From Thermococcus sp. 18S1 (GTDB taxonomy: Archaea; Methanobacteriota_B; Thermococci; Thermococcales; Thermococcaceae): 64,000 bases of DNA. Positions 53,469-62,260 of the stretch are shown here, one piece after another. The stretch lies in contig NZ_SNUU01000001.1 of NCBI RefSeq assembly GCF_012027645.1, forward strand, positions 620,001 to 684,000, written 5' to 3'. Position 1 is the stretch's first letter. Each line of letters opens with the position of its first letter. The notes under the pieces are model-generated. The model was not told the origin of the DNA. It searched no databases and was given only the letters and a program-made list of their open reading frames with translations. The translations under genes were made by a program, and so were the position numbers.

Positions 53469-54320
53469 ATGTCCATCAGGGTAAAATTCGCGGCACTCTA
53501 CGCCCTGCTATTCACATTGATGACCCTTATGATGGGCTACAGCGTTAAAGACTCCGGACTTCAGAGGAGCGAGGCTTCATCCTTCGGCGTTCTGCTGCTC
53601 GCAATCGTTGCCGTTTCCCTGCTGGTCATCTTTCTCGTCCTCCTGAGCTGGAGGGACCTTTCGCCGGGCAAGAAAAAGTATCCCGTTAACGTCAGGTCTT
53701 ACCTCATGGCCTGGGCGTTCGCGATAGCGGGCACTCTGGGGATACTCTACTACCTGGAAAGAACCCGCGCGGTTGATGTCCCTTCCAACCTCACGTTCAA
53801 CCACTCCCTCAACAACACGACCGCCGGTGTTGCCACTCCCCCCGCCCCGGTTTACCACAACGACACAGTTTCAGCCGCCCCTCCCTCGGGGGTTCCCTCG
53901 AGCTACGTTCTCTACGGCGCGGCGCTTCTGTTCCTCGCCGGACTGTCCTACTTCGCCGTGATCTATTACCGCGAGGCCCTCAGGAGGAGGGAGCTTCGGG
54001 AGATGAGGCGCAGGGCCGAGCTTTTCGACAGGAAGGTGGAGGAACTCGGTCTGGAAATGTTCAGCGACCCGAGGGAGGCGGTTGTCGGGATATACAAGAA
54101 CGCCGTCCTCTGGCTCGAGATACTCGGCGTTCCGTATAAGGAAAGCTGGACCCACTGGGAGCACGCGGAGAGGGTTCAAATTTTCAGAGAGCCCTTCAGG
54201 GGCATAACGGAGCTCTTTGAGAAGGCAAAGTACGCCCCTGAGAAGGTCACGTGGGAGGATGCGGAGAAGGCGCTCGGGCTTTACAGGAAGATGAGGGGTG
54301 CTGTGGATGAGGTTTCATAA
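53469..54320 (+). CDS. DUF4129-type membrane protein of the MoxR operon
   Basis: 283 residues. Three TM segments (about 5-25, 38-58, 78-95), an external Asn-glycosylated loop, a further TM near 150, and a cytosolic C-terminal domain (DPREAVVGIYKNAVLWLEILGVPYKESWTHWEHAER...) that matches DUF4129. The operon order DUF4129 - small TM - MoxR - DUF58 - TM protein is common in archaea and is thought to build or activate a surface complex. ATG without ribosome binding site; AAAGCTTTTAAACC about 35 nt upstream indicates a nearly leaderless message. A TTG three codons upstream is possible. Confidence 0.85.
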   Translation: MSIRVKFAALYALLFTLMTLMMGYSVKDSGLQRSEASSFGVLLLAIVAVSLLVIFLVLLSWRDLSPGKKKYPVNVRSYLMAWAFAIAGTLGILYYLERTRAVDVPSNLTFNHSLNNTTAGVATPPAPVYHNDTVSAAPPSGVPSSYVLYGAALLFLAGLSYFAVIYYREALRRRELREMRRRAELFDRKVEELGLEMFSDPREAVVGIYKNAVLWLEILGVPYKESWTHWEHAERVQIFREPFRGITELFEKAKYAPEKVTWEDAEKALGLYRKMRGAVDEVS

Positions 54321-54759
54321 GGTCCTCCTCGTCATCGGCTCCGTCCTTGTGCTAACGGCCACACTGGCCGGCTCCTACATGGTCAGGTGGCTGGCCGTTC
54401 TCTTCCTGGGGGCAGTGATGGCGTTCTTTCTGTTCGGCGTCGAGATGAACGTGGCGAGGCGGAGGCGGGACCGCGAGCAGAGGGTTGAGAGGAAGACCGA
54501 CGTGGATAGAACCGTTTCCCTCCTCCGGAAGGCCAGAACCGGCAGGGTCGCCCGCTCACTGGTGGAGGAGAAGATAGCCGAAATCTACGCCACACTGTCC
54601 GATGACTACAACTCAACCTATCACTCACTCATCACTGACCCGAACGACGCTATAAGAACCCTCCGCTCGGAGGGGGATTTTCTCGACAACCTTGAGAAGG
54701 CCCTTAAGATTGTGGAGGCTGATCTGGATGAAAGTGGAGGAGATACACGAGAAAGGTAA
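54307..54759 (+). CDS. Small membrane protein of the MoxR operon
   Basis: 150 residues: two N-terminal TMs ([41 protein letters not shown]), then a basic and helical cytosolic part ([25 protein letters not shown]). The ATG overlaps the end of the DUF4129 gene by 14 nt, and the gene overlaps the MoxR start by 32 nt, so all three are tightly coupled. No known domain; probably a membrane link for the MoxR ATPase. Confidence 0.82.
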   Translation: MRFHKVLLVIGSVLVLTATLAGSYMVRWLAVLFLGAVMAFFLFGVEMNVARRRRDREQRVERKTDVDRTVSLLRKARTGRVARSLVEEKIAEIYATLSDDYNSTYHSLITDPNDAIRTLRSEGDFLDNLEKALKIVEADLDESGGDTRER

Positions 54760-55681
54760 CGCCGTCCTTGGGGAGGTAAGGAAGGCGATAGTTGGAAAGG
54801 ACGAGGTGCTGAGGCTTATCCTGACCACGATACTCGCCGACGGCCACGTCCTGCTGGAGGACCTGCCGGGGCTTGCCAAGACCCTTATGGCCAAGAGCTT
54901 CGCAAAGGCCCTCGGCGTCCAGTTCACCCGCGTTCAGTTCACGCCGGACCTGCTCCCGAGCGACATACTCGGCGTTTCGGTCTTCAACCAGAAGACGCTC
55001 GAGTTCGAGTTCAGGAAGGGGCCGGTCTTCACGAACGTTCTCTTGGCGGACGAGATAAACCGCGCCCCGCCGAAGACGCAGTCCGCTCTGCTCGAGGCGA
55101 TGCAGGAGAGGCAGGCCACCATTGAGGGAAACACCTACTCACTGCCCAGGCCCTTCATAGTAATAGCCACGCAGAACCCGATAGAGCAGGAGGGAACCTA
55201 CCCCCTCCCAGAGGCCCAGCTCGACCGCTTCCTCGTCCGCCTCCGCGTCGGCTACCCTTCGAAGGCGGAGGAGATAGAGATACTCCGCAGGAGAATGGCC
55301 AGGAAGAAGGAGGAACCGGACGTCCAAACGGTCCTGAGCGCGGAGGAAGTGGTCGAGATGCAGAGGGCGGTCGAGGAGGTCTACGTCAGCGACGCCATAC
55401 TTGAGTACATAACCGACATCGTCACCGCCACGAGGGAGGACAAGAGGGAGATAGAGATAGGTGCCTCCCCTAGGGGAAGCCTGGCCCTGCTCAAGCTCTC
55501 CCGGGCCTACGCCGCCCTCAATGGAAGGGATTACGTGATTCCCGACGATGTGAAGGCCGTGGCAGTCCCGGCACTGAGCCACAGGCTCATCCTCAAGCGC
55601 GAGCTGTGGTACACCAAGGTGAGCCAGGAGAGCATAATGGGGAAGCTCCTCGAGCGCGTTCCGGTTCCTAAATTCGAGTGA
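54728..55681 (+). CDS. MoxR-family AAA ATPase
   Basis: 317 residues. Walker A in the MoxR form [16 protein letters not shown], Walker [23 protein letters not shown], sensor 1 [19 protein letters not shown], Arg finger DRF, and a lid domain ([18 protein letters not shown]). MoxR ATPases are chaperones that mature vWA proteins, here the DUF58 protein encoded next. The ATG at 54728 lies inside the preceding gene and gives the standard N-terminus ([13 protein letters not shown]). Confidence 0.94.
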   Translation: MKVEEIHEKGNAVLGEVRKAIVGKDEVLRLILTTILADGHVLLEDLPGLAKTLMAKSFAKALGVQFTRVQFTPDLLPSDILGVSVFNQKTLEFEFRKGPVFTNVLLADEINRAPPKTQSALLEAMQERQATIEGNTYSLPRPFIVIATQNPIEQEGTYPLPEAQLDRFLVRLRVGYPSKAEEIEILRRRMARKKEEPDVQTVLSAEEVVEMQRAVEEVYVSDAILEYITDIVTATREDKREIEIGASPRGSLALLKLSRAYAALNGRDYVIPDDVKAVAVPALSHRLILKRELWYTKVSQESIMGKLLERVPVPKFE

Positions 55682-55690
55682 GGTGAAACG

Positions 55691-56995
55691 GTGCAGCCGG
55701 TTCCAAGAACCCCAACGCCCGTTGAACTTGGGAAGGAATCCACCGGGGACGCCGGGCCAGAGGGGAGAATGGTCCCAACGGAGAAGGCCGAGGAGCTTTT
55801 CCTGGCCCTCTGGCTCCTTGTCCTCCTCGCTTTCCTACTGCTCCGCTGGGAGCTGGTTTACCTCCTCCTTCCGGCCCTGTGGCTCGTCTTCGTTGCGGTG
55901 TTCTTCTTCAAGCCCAAGATGGACGTCGAGCTGGAGAGGGTGATTCCCCACAACCGCTTCCTTGAGGGGACTGAGCTGGAGATAGTGCTCAAAATACGGG
56001 CCGGCGAGAGGATTCCAAGCCTGAAGGTGAGGGAGGACCTTCCCGAGGGGCTTGAGCTGGTGGACGGGAGAACCGAGTGGGTGCTGTCGCTCAGAAAGGG
56101 CGAGCTGAAGGAACTTCGCTACCGCGTCCGGGTTAAGCGCGGAATCCACGAGTTCAACTGGGTCGAGCTGAGCTACCGTGACCCCTTCGGCTTCTTCCAC
56201 TTCACCAAGAAGTTCGACCTCTACACCGAGCTCATAGGCGTTCCCATAATAGAGGACGTCCCCACGCCCTACTCCACGAGGGGAACCAAGATAACCGTCG
56301 GCTCCCTGCCCAGTCCAAGGGTCGGCGAGGGCGTCGAGTTCCACGCCATCAGGGAGTACCAGCCCGGGGACCCGCTCAAGATAATCAACTGGAAGGCCAC
56401 CGCCAGGACCGGCAGGATAATGGCCAACGAGTACGAGAGCGAGCGCAAGGTGGACGTTATCTTCATAGTCGATGCCTCCTACACCGGGGAGCTGGTCTTT
56501 GACAACCTCATTCGAGCGGCCGCCTCGCTGATGCTCAACGCCCTCAACAGCGGAACCAGCTTCGGCCTGCTCCTGGCGGAGGAGGTGCCCCTCTGGGTCC
56601 GCCCGGACTACGGCAAGAGGCACTTCTTCAAGTGCATAGACTTCCTCAGCACGGCCAGGCCCGACAGGAACAACATGATAGCCTACCAGGTCGAGCACCT
56701 GATACGCTCCCACTTCCCGCCGAGGGCACAGCTGGTTTACTTCTCCCCCCTCCTCACGGAGGAGAGCAGGGAGGCGCTCAGGGTGATGTCTTCCTTCGGC
56801 TACAACGTCGTCGTTATAAGCCCCGATCCATACACCGCAGTTGAGCCAAAGAGCCGCGAGGAGGAGCTGGCGCTGAGGCTCCTGAGTCTCCGGAGAAGGG
56901 CGATACTGCGGAAGATGGCGGGCTATGGGAGGATAATAGACTGGGACGTCAGGAGACCGCTGAAGGCTGCCGTGGCGGAGGTGGCTGTGGTATGA
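55691..56995 (+). CDS. DUF58 (vWA-type) membrane protein
   Basis: 434 residues. Two close TMs (about 37-75), a beta-rich external domain, then the DUF58 core EFHAIREYQPGDPLKIINWKA and a vWA-like domain (VDVIFIVDASYTGELVFDNL with partial MIDAS DAS). Substrate or partner of the MoxR ATPase encoded just upstream. GTG after GAGGTGAAAC. An N-terminal acidic, Pro-rich extension (about 30 residues) is extra. The end overlaps the next gene by 4 nt (ATGA). Confidence 0.92.
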   Translation: MQPVPRTPTPVELGKESTGDAGPEGRMVPTEKAEELFLALWLLVLLAFLLLRWELVYLLLPALWLVFVAVFFFKPKMDVELERVIPHNRFLEGTELEIVLKIRAGERIPSLKVREDLPEGLELVDGRTEWVLSLRKGELKELRYRVRVKRGIHEFNWVELSYRDPFGFFHFTKKFDLYTELIGVPIIEDVPTPYSTRGTKITVGSLPSPRVGEGVEFHAIREYQPGDPLKIINWKATARTGRIMANEYESERKVDVIFIVDASYTGELVFDNLIRAAASLMLNALNSGTSFGLLLAEEVPLWVRPDYGKRHFFKCIDFLSTARPDRNNMIAYQVEHLIRSHFPPRAQLVYFSPLLTEESREALRVMSSFGYNVVVISPDPYTAVEPKSREEELALRLLSLRRRAILRKMAGYGRIIDWDVRRPLKAAVAEVAVV

Positions 56996-57414
56996 GGATA
57001 AAAAGGAGGCTCTACTCACTTGCGCCGCTGGTTCCGCTCTTCCTCCTGCTGGCCCTGATAGACCGCCGCACCCTCCTCCTGCTCCCCCTGGCCCTCATGG
57101 GCATCCAGTGGTACTTCATCGGCTCCCTCTTTTTCATCTCCGTGGGGGCCTTCCTGATCTACACCCGGACCGGCGGTTTCTACGGCCTGGCGGTTATGGC
57201 CCTTGCCCTCCTGGCCATAGAGATGGCCCACCTCGACAGGGAACGGGCACCTCTGGAGCACTACGCAGTCCTTCTGGCGGCGATAGCTCTCGCCTTCCCC
57301 ACGTACCTGCTGATGTTTTCCCTGTCGCCCCTCCTGCCGAGGCTTGAGGTCACAGCTTTGGCCGCTTTCCTGCTGGTTGTGCTCTACGTCTTCGTCAGGC
57401 TGGCGACGGATTAG
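56992..57414 (+). CDS. Membrane protein, last gene of the MoxR operon
   Basis: 140 residues, four or five TMs (LAPLVPLFLLLALIDRRTLL; GSLFFISVGAFLIYT; GLAVMALALLAIEMA; LLAAIALAFPTYLLMF; LAAFLLVVLYVFVRL). Coupled to DUF58 by an ATGA overlap. No family recognised; expected to be part of the same membrane complex. Its stop overlaps that of the convergent kinase gene by 4 nt. Confidence 0.8.
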   Translation: MRIKRRLYSLAPLVPLFLLLALIDRRTLLLLPLALMGIQWYFIGSLFFISVGAFLIYTRTGGFYGLAVMALALLAIEMAHLDRERAPLEHYAVLLAAIALAFPTYLLMFSLSPLLPRLEVTALAAFLLVVLYVFVRLATD

Positions 57415-58244
57415 ACGCTCCAGCTCCCCTTTTTCTTCAGAACTTCCCTCGCCCGCTCCAGTCCGAGTTTTACGCAGGTCTCCAGGGGCTCTCCCCCGGC
57501 ATAGCCGGCCAGAAAACCGCCGGCAAAGGCGTCCCCGGCGCCCGTGGGGTCCACGATTTCGTTTTCATTTATTGGGAGCGCCGGAAACTCCCTGAACTCC
57601 CCGTCGTAGATGAGAACCCCCCTCTCGCCGCGGGTTACTACCACGATTTCGGCGCCCCATTCGTGGAGGACCGCCGCGGCCTCCTCGACACTCTCCGCGC
57701 GGGTCATGACGAGCGCTTCTCTCTCGTTTGGGAAGACCACCTCGGCGCGCGAGACAACTTCCCTCATGAGGTCCGTTTTCTCCCGGTAGTCGGCCATGTA
57801 CGTCGGGTTAAAGTCCAGGCTCGTCCTCTTCCCTTCGAGCCTTTTGAGGGCTTTAAGCTGCTCCTCCGGGGGAATGGGTGCGATGTGGAACAGCTCCGCC
57901 CCCATGTATTCCTCTGGAATCGGGGTCTCGCCCATCCTCCGGGCGACGCCCATCTCCACGGGGGCGTCCACGCTCCCGTCCTCGTGGTAAATCATGTAGA
58001 TGTGGATGGTCTTCCCAGGCAACACCTGGACACCCTGCACGTCGAGGATGGAGGCCAGCTTTTTCATCCATTCCTCAGGGAAATCCTCCCCAACCCTGGT
58101 CACGAGGCCCACCTTTGCGCCGGCCAAGGCGGCGGAGGTGGCAACGGCAGCGGCCGCCCCCCCGGGCAGGAGTATCTCATCCCTTCCGGGGAATATGATG
58201 TGGTCAATGGAAACGTGTCCCAGGACAACCAGGTCGAGCTTCAT
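57411..58244 (-). CDS. PfkB-family carbohydrate/nucleoside kinase
   Basis: 277 residues, ribokinase-like fold: VVLGHVSIDHI at the N-terminus, LLPGGAAAAVATSAALAGA (substrate site), VFPNEREAL, VVVTRGERGVLIY, and DPTGAGDAFAGGFLAGYAGG (anion hole and catalytic Asp). It phosphorylates a sugar, nucleoside or inositol; archaeal relatives include cytidine/nucleoside kinases. The exact substrate cannot be read from sequence. The ATG at 58244 follows GGTGATGAAG; an ATG two codons earlier overlaps the ribosome binding site. It is divergent from the carboxypeptidase. Confidence 0.87.
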   Translation of the reverse strand: MKLDLVVLGHVSIDHIIFPGRDEILLPGGAAAAVATSAALAGAKVGLVTRVGEDFPEEWMKKLASILDVQGVQVLPGKTIHIYMIYHEDGSVDAPVEMGVARRMGETPIPEEYMGAELFHIAPIPPEEQLKALKRLEGKRTSLDFNPTYMADYREKTDLMREVVSRAEVVFPNEREALVMTRAESVEEAAAVLHEWGAEIVVVTRGERGVLIYDGEFREFPALPINENEIVDPTGAGDAFAGGFLAGYAGGEPLETCVKLGLERAREVLKKKGSWSV

Positions 58245-58400
58245 CTTCATCACCGATGGTTTGTTTTTCACTGACTACGGCCATCCCTTTAAGCGGTTTC
58301 CGGTCGTAGTAATCGACTTCTACCCCCTCGTTTAGATGAGCGTCGAAAAGATTAAAAGAACTGCCTTCGAAAATTCTTCAAGTGGTATGGGGTGATTGCC

Positions 58401-59900
58401 ATGGAGAGCGTCTTCCAGAACGAGACGGTAAAGGAGATTCTCGGCAAGTACCGCAGGATATGGGCGATAGGCCACGCCCAGAGCGTTCTTGGATGGGACA
58501 TGGAGGTAAACATGCCCGGTGAGGGAATCCTCGAGCGCTCCGTCGCCCAGGGCGAGCTGTCGGTGCTTTCTCAGGAGTTCCTCCTCAAGCCGGACTTCGT
58601 CGAGCTCGTTGAGAAGGCCAAAGGCCTGGAGGACCTCAACGAGTATGAGCGCGGCGTCGTTCGCGTTCTGGACAGGAACATACGGATAAGCCGCTCCTTC
58701 CCGCCCGAGTTCCTCAGGGAGATGAGCGAGGTCACGAGCCAGGCCACCAAGGCCTGGGAGGAGGCCAAGAAGAAGGATGACTACTCCAAGTTCGAGCCCT
58801 GGCTGGACAGGATTATAGACCTCGCCAAGCGCGCCGCCGACTACCTCGGCTATGAGAACGAGCCCTACGATGCACTGCTCGACCTCTTCGAGGAGGGAAC
58901 CACCACCAAGGACGTCGAGCGCATGTTCGACAGGCTGGAGAAGGAGCTGAAACCGCTCGTTGAGAAGATAATGGAGGAGGGCAGGGTTCCGAGGGAGCAC
59001 CCGCTTGAAAAGGAGAAGTACGAAAAGGCCCAGATGGAGAGGGTCAACCTCTGGATCCTCGAGAAGTTCGGCTTCCCGCTCGGCGTCCGCTCCAGGCTTG
59101 ACGTCTCTGCCCACCCGTTCACGACCGAGTTTGGAATCAGGGACGTCAGGATAACCACCCGCTACGAGGGCTACGACTTCAGAAGGACGATTCTGAGCAC
59201 CGTCCACGAGTTCGGTCACGCCCTCTACGAGCTCCAGCAGGACGAGAGGTTCATGTTCAGCCCGATAGTCGGTGGAGTTTCCCTTGGAATCCACGAGAGC
59301 CAGAGCCGCTTCTGGGAGAACATCATCGGCCGCTCAAGGGAGTTCGCGGGACTCATCTACCCGGTCCTGAGGGAGAACCTGCCCTTCATGGCAAACTACA
59401 CTCCGGAGGACGTTTACCTGTACTTCAACCTGGTTAGGCCGGACTTCATAAGGACCGAGGCTGATGTGGTCACCTACAACTTCCACATACTCCTCCGCTT
59501 CAAACTCGAGCGCATGATGCTCAACGAGGGCGTTAAAGCCAGGGACCTCCCCGAGCTCTGGAACGACGAGATGGAGAACCTCCTCGGCATAAGGCCCAAG
59601 ACCTACGCCGAGGGAATACTCCAGGACATCCACTGGGCCCACGGTACGGTCGGCTACTTCCCGACCTACAGCATAGGAACGCTCCTCTCGGCGCAGATAT
59701 ACTACCACATGAAGCGCGACATCCCGGACTTCGAGGAGAAGGTGGCCAACGCGGAGTTCGAGCCGATAAAGGCCTGGCTCCGCGAGAGAATCCACAGGCA
59801 CGGAAGCATCTACCCGCCGAAGGAGCTCCTGAAGAAGGCCATCGGCGAGGAGCTGAACCCGGACTACTTCGTAAGGTGGGTGAAGGAGAGGTATCTGTGA
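58401..59900 (+). CDS. Thermostable carboxypeptidase (M32 family)
   Basis: Zinc metallocarboxypeptidase that removes C-terminal residues, broad specificity except Pro, 499 residues as in the characterised Pyrococcus enzyme. All-helical fold. Zinc site TVHEFGHALYE (H269, E270, H273) with E299 in GIHESQSRFWEN; HPF near 238 and RTEADVVTYNFHILLRF are further M32 signatures. ATG after GGTGATTGCC. Cytosolic, part of peptide degradation, in line with the OPT and ABC peptide transport genes nearby. Confidence 0.95.
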   Translation: MESVFQNETVKEILGKYRRIWAIGHAQSVLGWDMEVNMPGEGILERSVAQGELSVLSQEFLLKPDFVELVEKAKGLEDLNEYERGVVRVLDRNIRISRSFPPEFLREMSEVTSQATKAWEEAKKKDDYSKFEPWLDRIIDLAKRAADYLGYENEPYDALLDLFEEGTTTKDVERMFDRLEKELKPLVEKIMEEGRVPREHPLEKEKYEKAQMERVNLWILEKFGFPLGVRSRLDVSAHPFTTEFGIRDVRITTRYEGYDFRRTILSTVHEFGHALYELQQDERFMFSPIVGGVSLGIHESQSRFWENIIGRSREFAGLIYPVLRENLPFMANYTPEDVYLYFNLVRPDFIRTEADVVTYNFHILLRFKLERMMLNEGVKARDLPELWNDEMENLLGIRPKTYAEGILQDIHWAHGTVGYFPTYSIGTLLSAQIYYHMKRDIPDFEEKVANAEFEPIKAWLRERIHRHGSIYPPKELLKKAIGEELNPDYFVRWVKERYL

Positions 59901-59952
59901 TTTCTTTCTTTTAACCTTCAAGAAGGGCGTTATTCTTTCTGGGGTGACAGGC

Positions 59953-60090
59953 TTGGAAAGCAACGTTTGGGCTCTTGAAAAAATCCGTGGAATCCTGAGC
60001 GGGGATGAGTATAAAGCCACTCTGGAGGTCCTTGAAGATATCGAAAGGAGCTTTGAGGAGTGGGAGCGCAGGCTCAGGAACTCATCCTAA
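59953..60090 (+). CDS. Small helical protein, 45 residues
   Basis: TTG start after GGGGTGACAGGC (ribosome binding site GGGGTGA at 59941-59947), stop TAA at 60088. The product starts MESNVWALEKIRGILS and continues with an amphipathic, Glu-rich helical part (EVLEDIERSFEEWERRLRNSS), which looks like a real small protein rather than noise. It lies 52 nt after the carboxypeptidase and overlaps the convergent ASCH gene by 9 nt. Function unknown; it could be a small coiled-coil partner protein. Confidence 0.5.
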   Translation: MESNVWALEKIRGILSGDEYKATLEVLEDIERSFEEWERRLRNSS

Positions 60091-60432
60091 AGGCTCCCCA
60101 ACCCACGCCACCGGCTCGACCTCTATCGCCGCCACCCCGTACTTCCTCTCCTTCTCCTCAGAGTAGAAGCGGCGGTACACCCTAACACCGTCCTCGACGC
60201 TCCCCACTCCGGGGAGGACGTTCTCAAGGCCCTCCTTCTCCAGCATCTCCCTGAACGAGGAGTAAACCCTCACGTCCTTCACGACGCACACCAGCTTGTT
60301 CTCGAAGATTATCTCGTCCCCGGGCCTGATTCCCTGCCTCTTCTCGTCGTAAAGCCTGCCCTCAATCCTCTTCCTTCCCTCGGCTATCGCCTTCAGGTAC
60401 TCCTCCTGGAGCCCCATTCTCCACGTAGCCAC
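60082..60432 (-). CDS. ASCH domain protein
   Basis: 116 residues, ASCH/PUA-like beta-barrel for RNA or nucleotide binding: GLQEEYLKAIAEGRKRIEGRLYDEKR with the G-x-K-x-x-E-x-R motif typical of ASCH (some are nucleases or amidohydrolases on modified cytidine), then PGDEIIFEN and VKDVRVYSSFREMLEKEGLENVLPG. GTG start after GAGGTGAAAG. 12 nt after the flavoprotein gene on the same strand. Confidence 0.88.
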   Translation of the reverse strand: MATWRMGLQEEYLKAIAEGRKRIEGRLYDEKRQGIRPGDEIIFENKLVCVVKDVRVYSSFREMLEKEGLENVLPGVGSVEDGVRVYRRFYSEEKERKYGVAAIEVEPVAWVGEPLG

Positions 60433-60444
60433 CCTTTCACCTCC

Positions 60445-61557
60445 TCAGACGAGGTAGCGAACGATGCTCGGGCTTATCCTTATTAGCTTTGCGAGGAGTT
60501 TCGGCCTCCTGAGTATCGCCTTCGCGGTCTTCACGTGGTCGTCAAAGTCTGCCTGCCCTTCTATGACCTCCTTTGCCTCCGCGCTCCCGAGAACCTCAAA
60601 GACGCGCTCGATGTTCTCCTGGCTCATTCCCCTGAATATCTTCCTGAAGCGCAGTCCGAAGCTTATCTGATTCCGTATTTCCCGGCAGAGCCTCTCGTAC
60701 TCGTCCAGCTTCCCCACCATCAGGGCTTCCCTGAGGGCGCGTGCGCAGAGCATCCCGAAGACGATTCCCCCGGCGGTGGTCGGCTTTATCTGCAGCGCCG
60801 CGTCCCCGAGCAGTGCCACGTTGCCCCTCACCCACGGCTTTCTCCAGCCGAAGCCAACCGAACCCGCCTTGAACTCGACTATGGATGTGGGTTTGAGCAT
60901 CCTCACCCTGAGGAAGCGGTTGAGGGCCTCGATGCTCCCGAGGGTTCCGACCCTCGCCAGCCCCTCGTTCACCGGCGCCACCCACATGAAGAAGTCCTCG
61001 TTCATGTCCTTGTTCACCCAGACCTCAACGAAATCCTTCCTGAACTCCCCAACGACCTCCACCTCATAGCCGCTCAGGAACTCCGCGTCCGTCCTGGCCC
61101 CAATGGCTTTGGCAACGGCGCTGTTAACGCCGTCCGCCCCAACATAGACGTTTGCCTCAACTTCGAGGGTCTCCCCCAGGTGCTGGAGTACCGCCTTCCC
61201 GTTTCTGAATCCCTTGAAAGTCGTGGCCATGTAGTAATCCACGCCTCTCCGGGCGGCCCTTTCGGCCAGGCTCTTCTCCAAGGCTTTCCTGTCCACCAGG
61301 TATGCCTGGGGGGTCTTCCTCTCTATTTCAAAGCTCTGGATGCGTGAGTAGAATGCCGCACCGCGGAGCTCGTTTAGTACAGCCTCCTCAGGGAGGCCAA
61401 GCCTCTCGTAGTTCGCCGCCCCGATGATGCCCGTGCAGGCTTTACCTCCAAACGCACCCTTCTTTTCGACTACGGCAACGCTGAAGTCCCTGGCGAGCAG
61501 GTTCGCAAGGTAGTTGCCCGCGGGCCCGCCACCAATGATGAGAACATCGTACTTCAT
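60445..61557 (-). CDS. FAD-dependent oxidoreductase, geranylgeranyl reductase family
   Basis: 370 residues. N-terminal FAD-binding Rossmann fold (DVLIIGGGPAGNYLANLLA, residues 4-22), CTGIIG near 42, YVGADGVNSAVAKAIG, and the second FAD contact NVALLGDAALQIKPTTAGGI. This is the group that saturates isoprenoid chains of archaeal membrane lipids. The ATG at 61557 starts the Rossmann fold; 84 residues that could be read upstream overlap the divergent pcp gene and are not used. Archaea have several paralogues, so lipid reduction is likely but not certain. Confidence 0.88.
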   Translation of the reverse strand: MKYDVLIIGGGPAGNYLANLLARDFSVAVVEKKGAFGGKACTGIIGAANYERLGLPEEAVLNELRGAAFYSRIQSFEIERKTPQAYLVDRKALEKSLAERAARRGVDYYMATTFKGFRNGKAVLQHLGETLEVEANVYVGADGVNSAVAKAIGARTDAEFLSGYEVEVVGEFRKDFVEVWVNKDMNEDFFMWVAPVNEGLARVGTLGSIEALNRFLRVRMLKPTSIVEFKAGSVGFGWRKPWVRGNVALLGDAALQIKPTTAGGIVFGMLCARALREALMVGKLDEYERLCREIRNQISFGLRFRKIFRGMSQENIERVFEVLGSAEAKEVIEGQADFDDHVKTAKAILRRPKLLAKLIRISPSIVRYLV

Positions 61558-61618
61558 CCTCACCCCTCGTTCGAAGTAGTTTTTAAACCCTAAAAACCTA
61601 ACCTTCCCGGTGATTGGG

Positions 61619-62221
61619 ATGAAGGTTCTCATAACCGGTTTTGAGCCCTTTGGGGGAGAGGAGATAAACCCGTCGTGGGAGGCGGTTGAACGGCTTCCTG
61701 AGAGCATAGGAGGGGCGAGTCTGATAAAACACAGGCTACCGGTGACCTTCAGGGGCGTCAGGGAGATTCTGCCGAGGCTCATCGTGGAGGAGCGCCCCGA
61801 CGTGGTCATCCTGACGGGTCAGGCGGGGGGACGGCCCAACGTGACCGTTGAAAGGGTCGCGATAAACGTGATGGACAGCAAGATGCCGGACAACGAGGGC
61901 TTTGCCCCCGAGGATGAACCGGTCTTTGAGGGCGCTCCTGCCGCGTACTTTGCGACCCTCCCGGTGAAGGCTATCGTTGCTGCCCTTAGGAGGGAGAACA
62001 TACCTGCGGCGGTCTCCAACACTGCAGGAACGTACGTCTGCAATACAGCTATGTTCACGGCGCTCCACACGATAGCCGTTGCGGGGATGGAAACTAAAGC
62101 TGGCTTTATCCACGTGCCCTTTATCCACGAGCAGGCCCTGGAAAAGCCGAGGCCCTCTATGGCCCTGGAAACCATAACGCGGGCATTTGAGGTCGCCGTT
62201 AGGACCTCGCTTGGGGTCTGA
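61619..62221 (+). CDS. pcp: Pyrrolidone-carboxylate peptidase
   Basis: Cysteine peptidase (C15) that removes N-terminal pyroglutamate. 200 residues, usual length. Catalytic triad: E78 (VTVERVAINV), C141 (SNTAGTYVCN) and H165 (GFIHVPFIH). Starts MKVLITGFEPFGG after GGTGATTGGG. Single gene divergent from the flavoprotein; TATA-like GTTTTTAAACC at about 61579-61589. Confidence 0.96.
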   Translation: MKVLITGFEPFGGEEINPSWEAVERLPESIGGASLIKHRLPVTFRGVREILPRLIVEERPDVVILTGQAGGRPNVTVERVAINVMDSKMPDNEGFAPEDEPVFEGAPAAYFATLPVKAIVAALRRENIPAAVSNTAGTYVCNTAMFTALHTIAVAGMETKAGFIHVPFIHEQALEKPRPSMALETITRAFEVAVRTSLGV

Positions 62222-62260
62222 AACCTTTTTAAATCCTCTTTCCTACCCCATACAAAGCCC

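Noticed and set aside
58247-58259. ATCACCGATGGT near the PfkB kinase start as a second glycolytic operator
   Set aside because: Only half of the TATCAC-N5-GTGATA consensus matches, and the GGTGATGAAG on the minus strand is the ribosome binding site.
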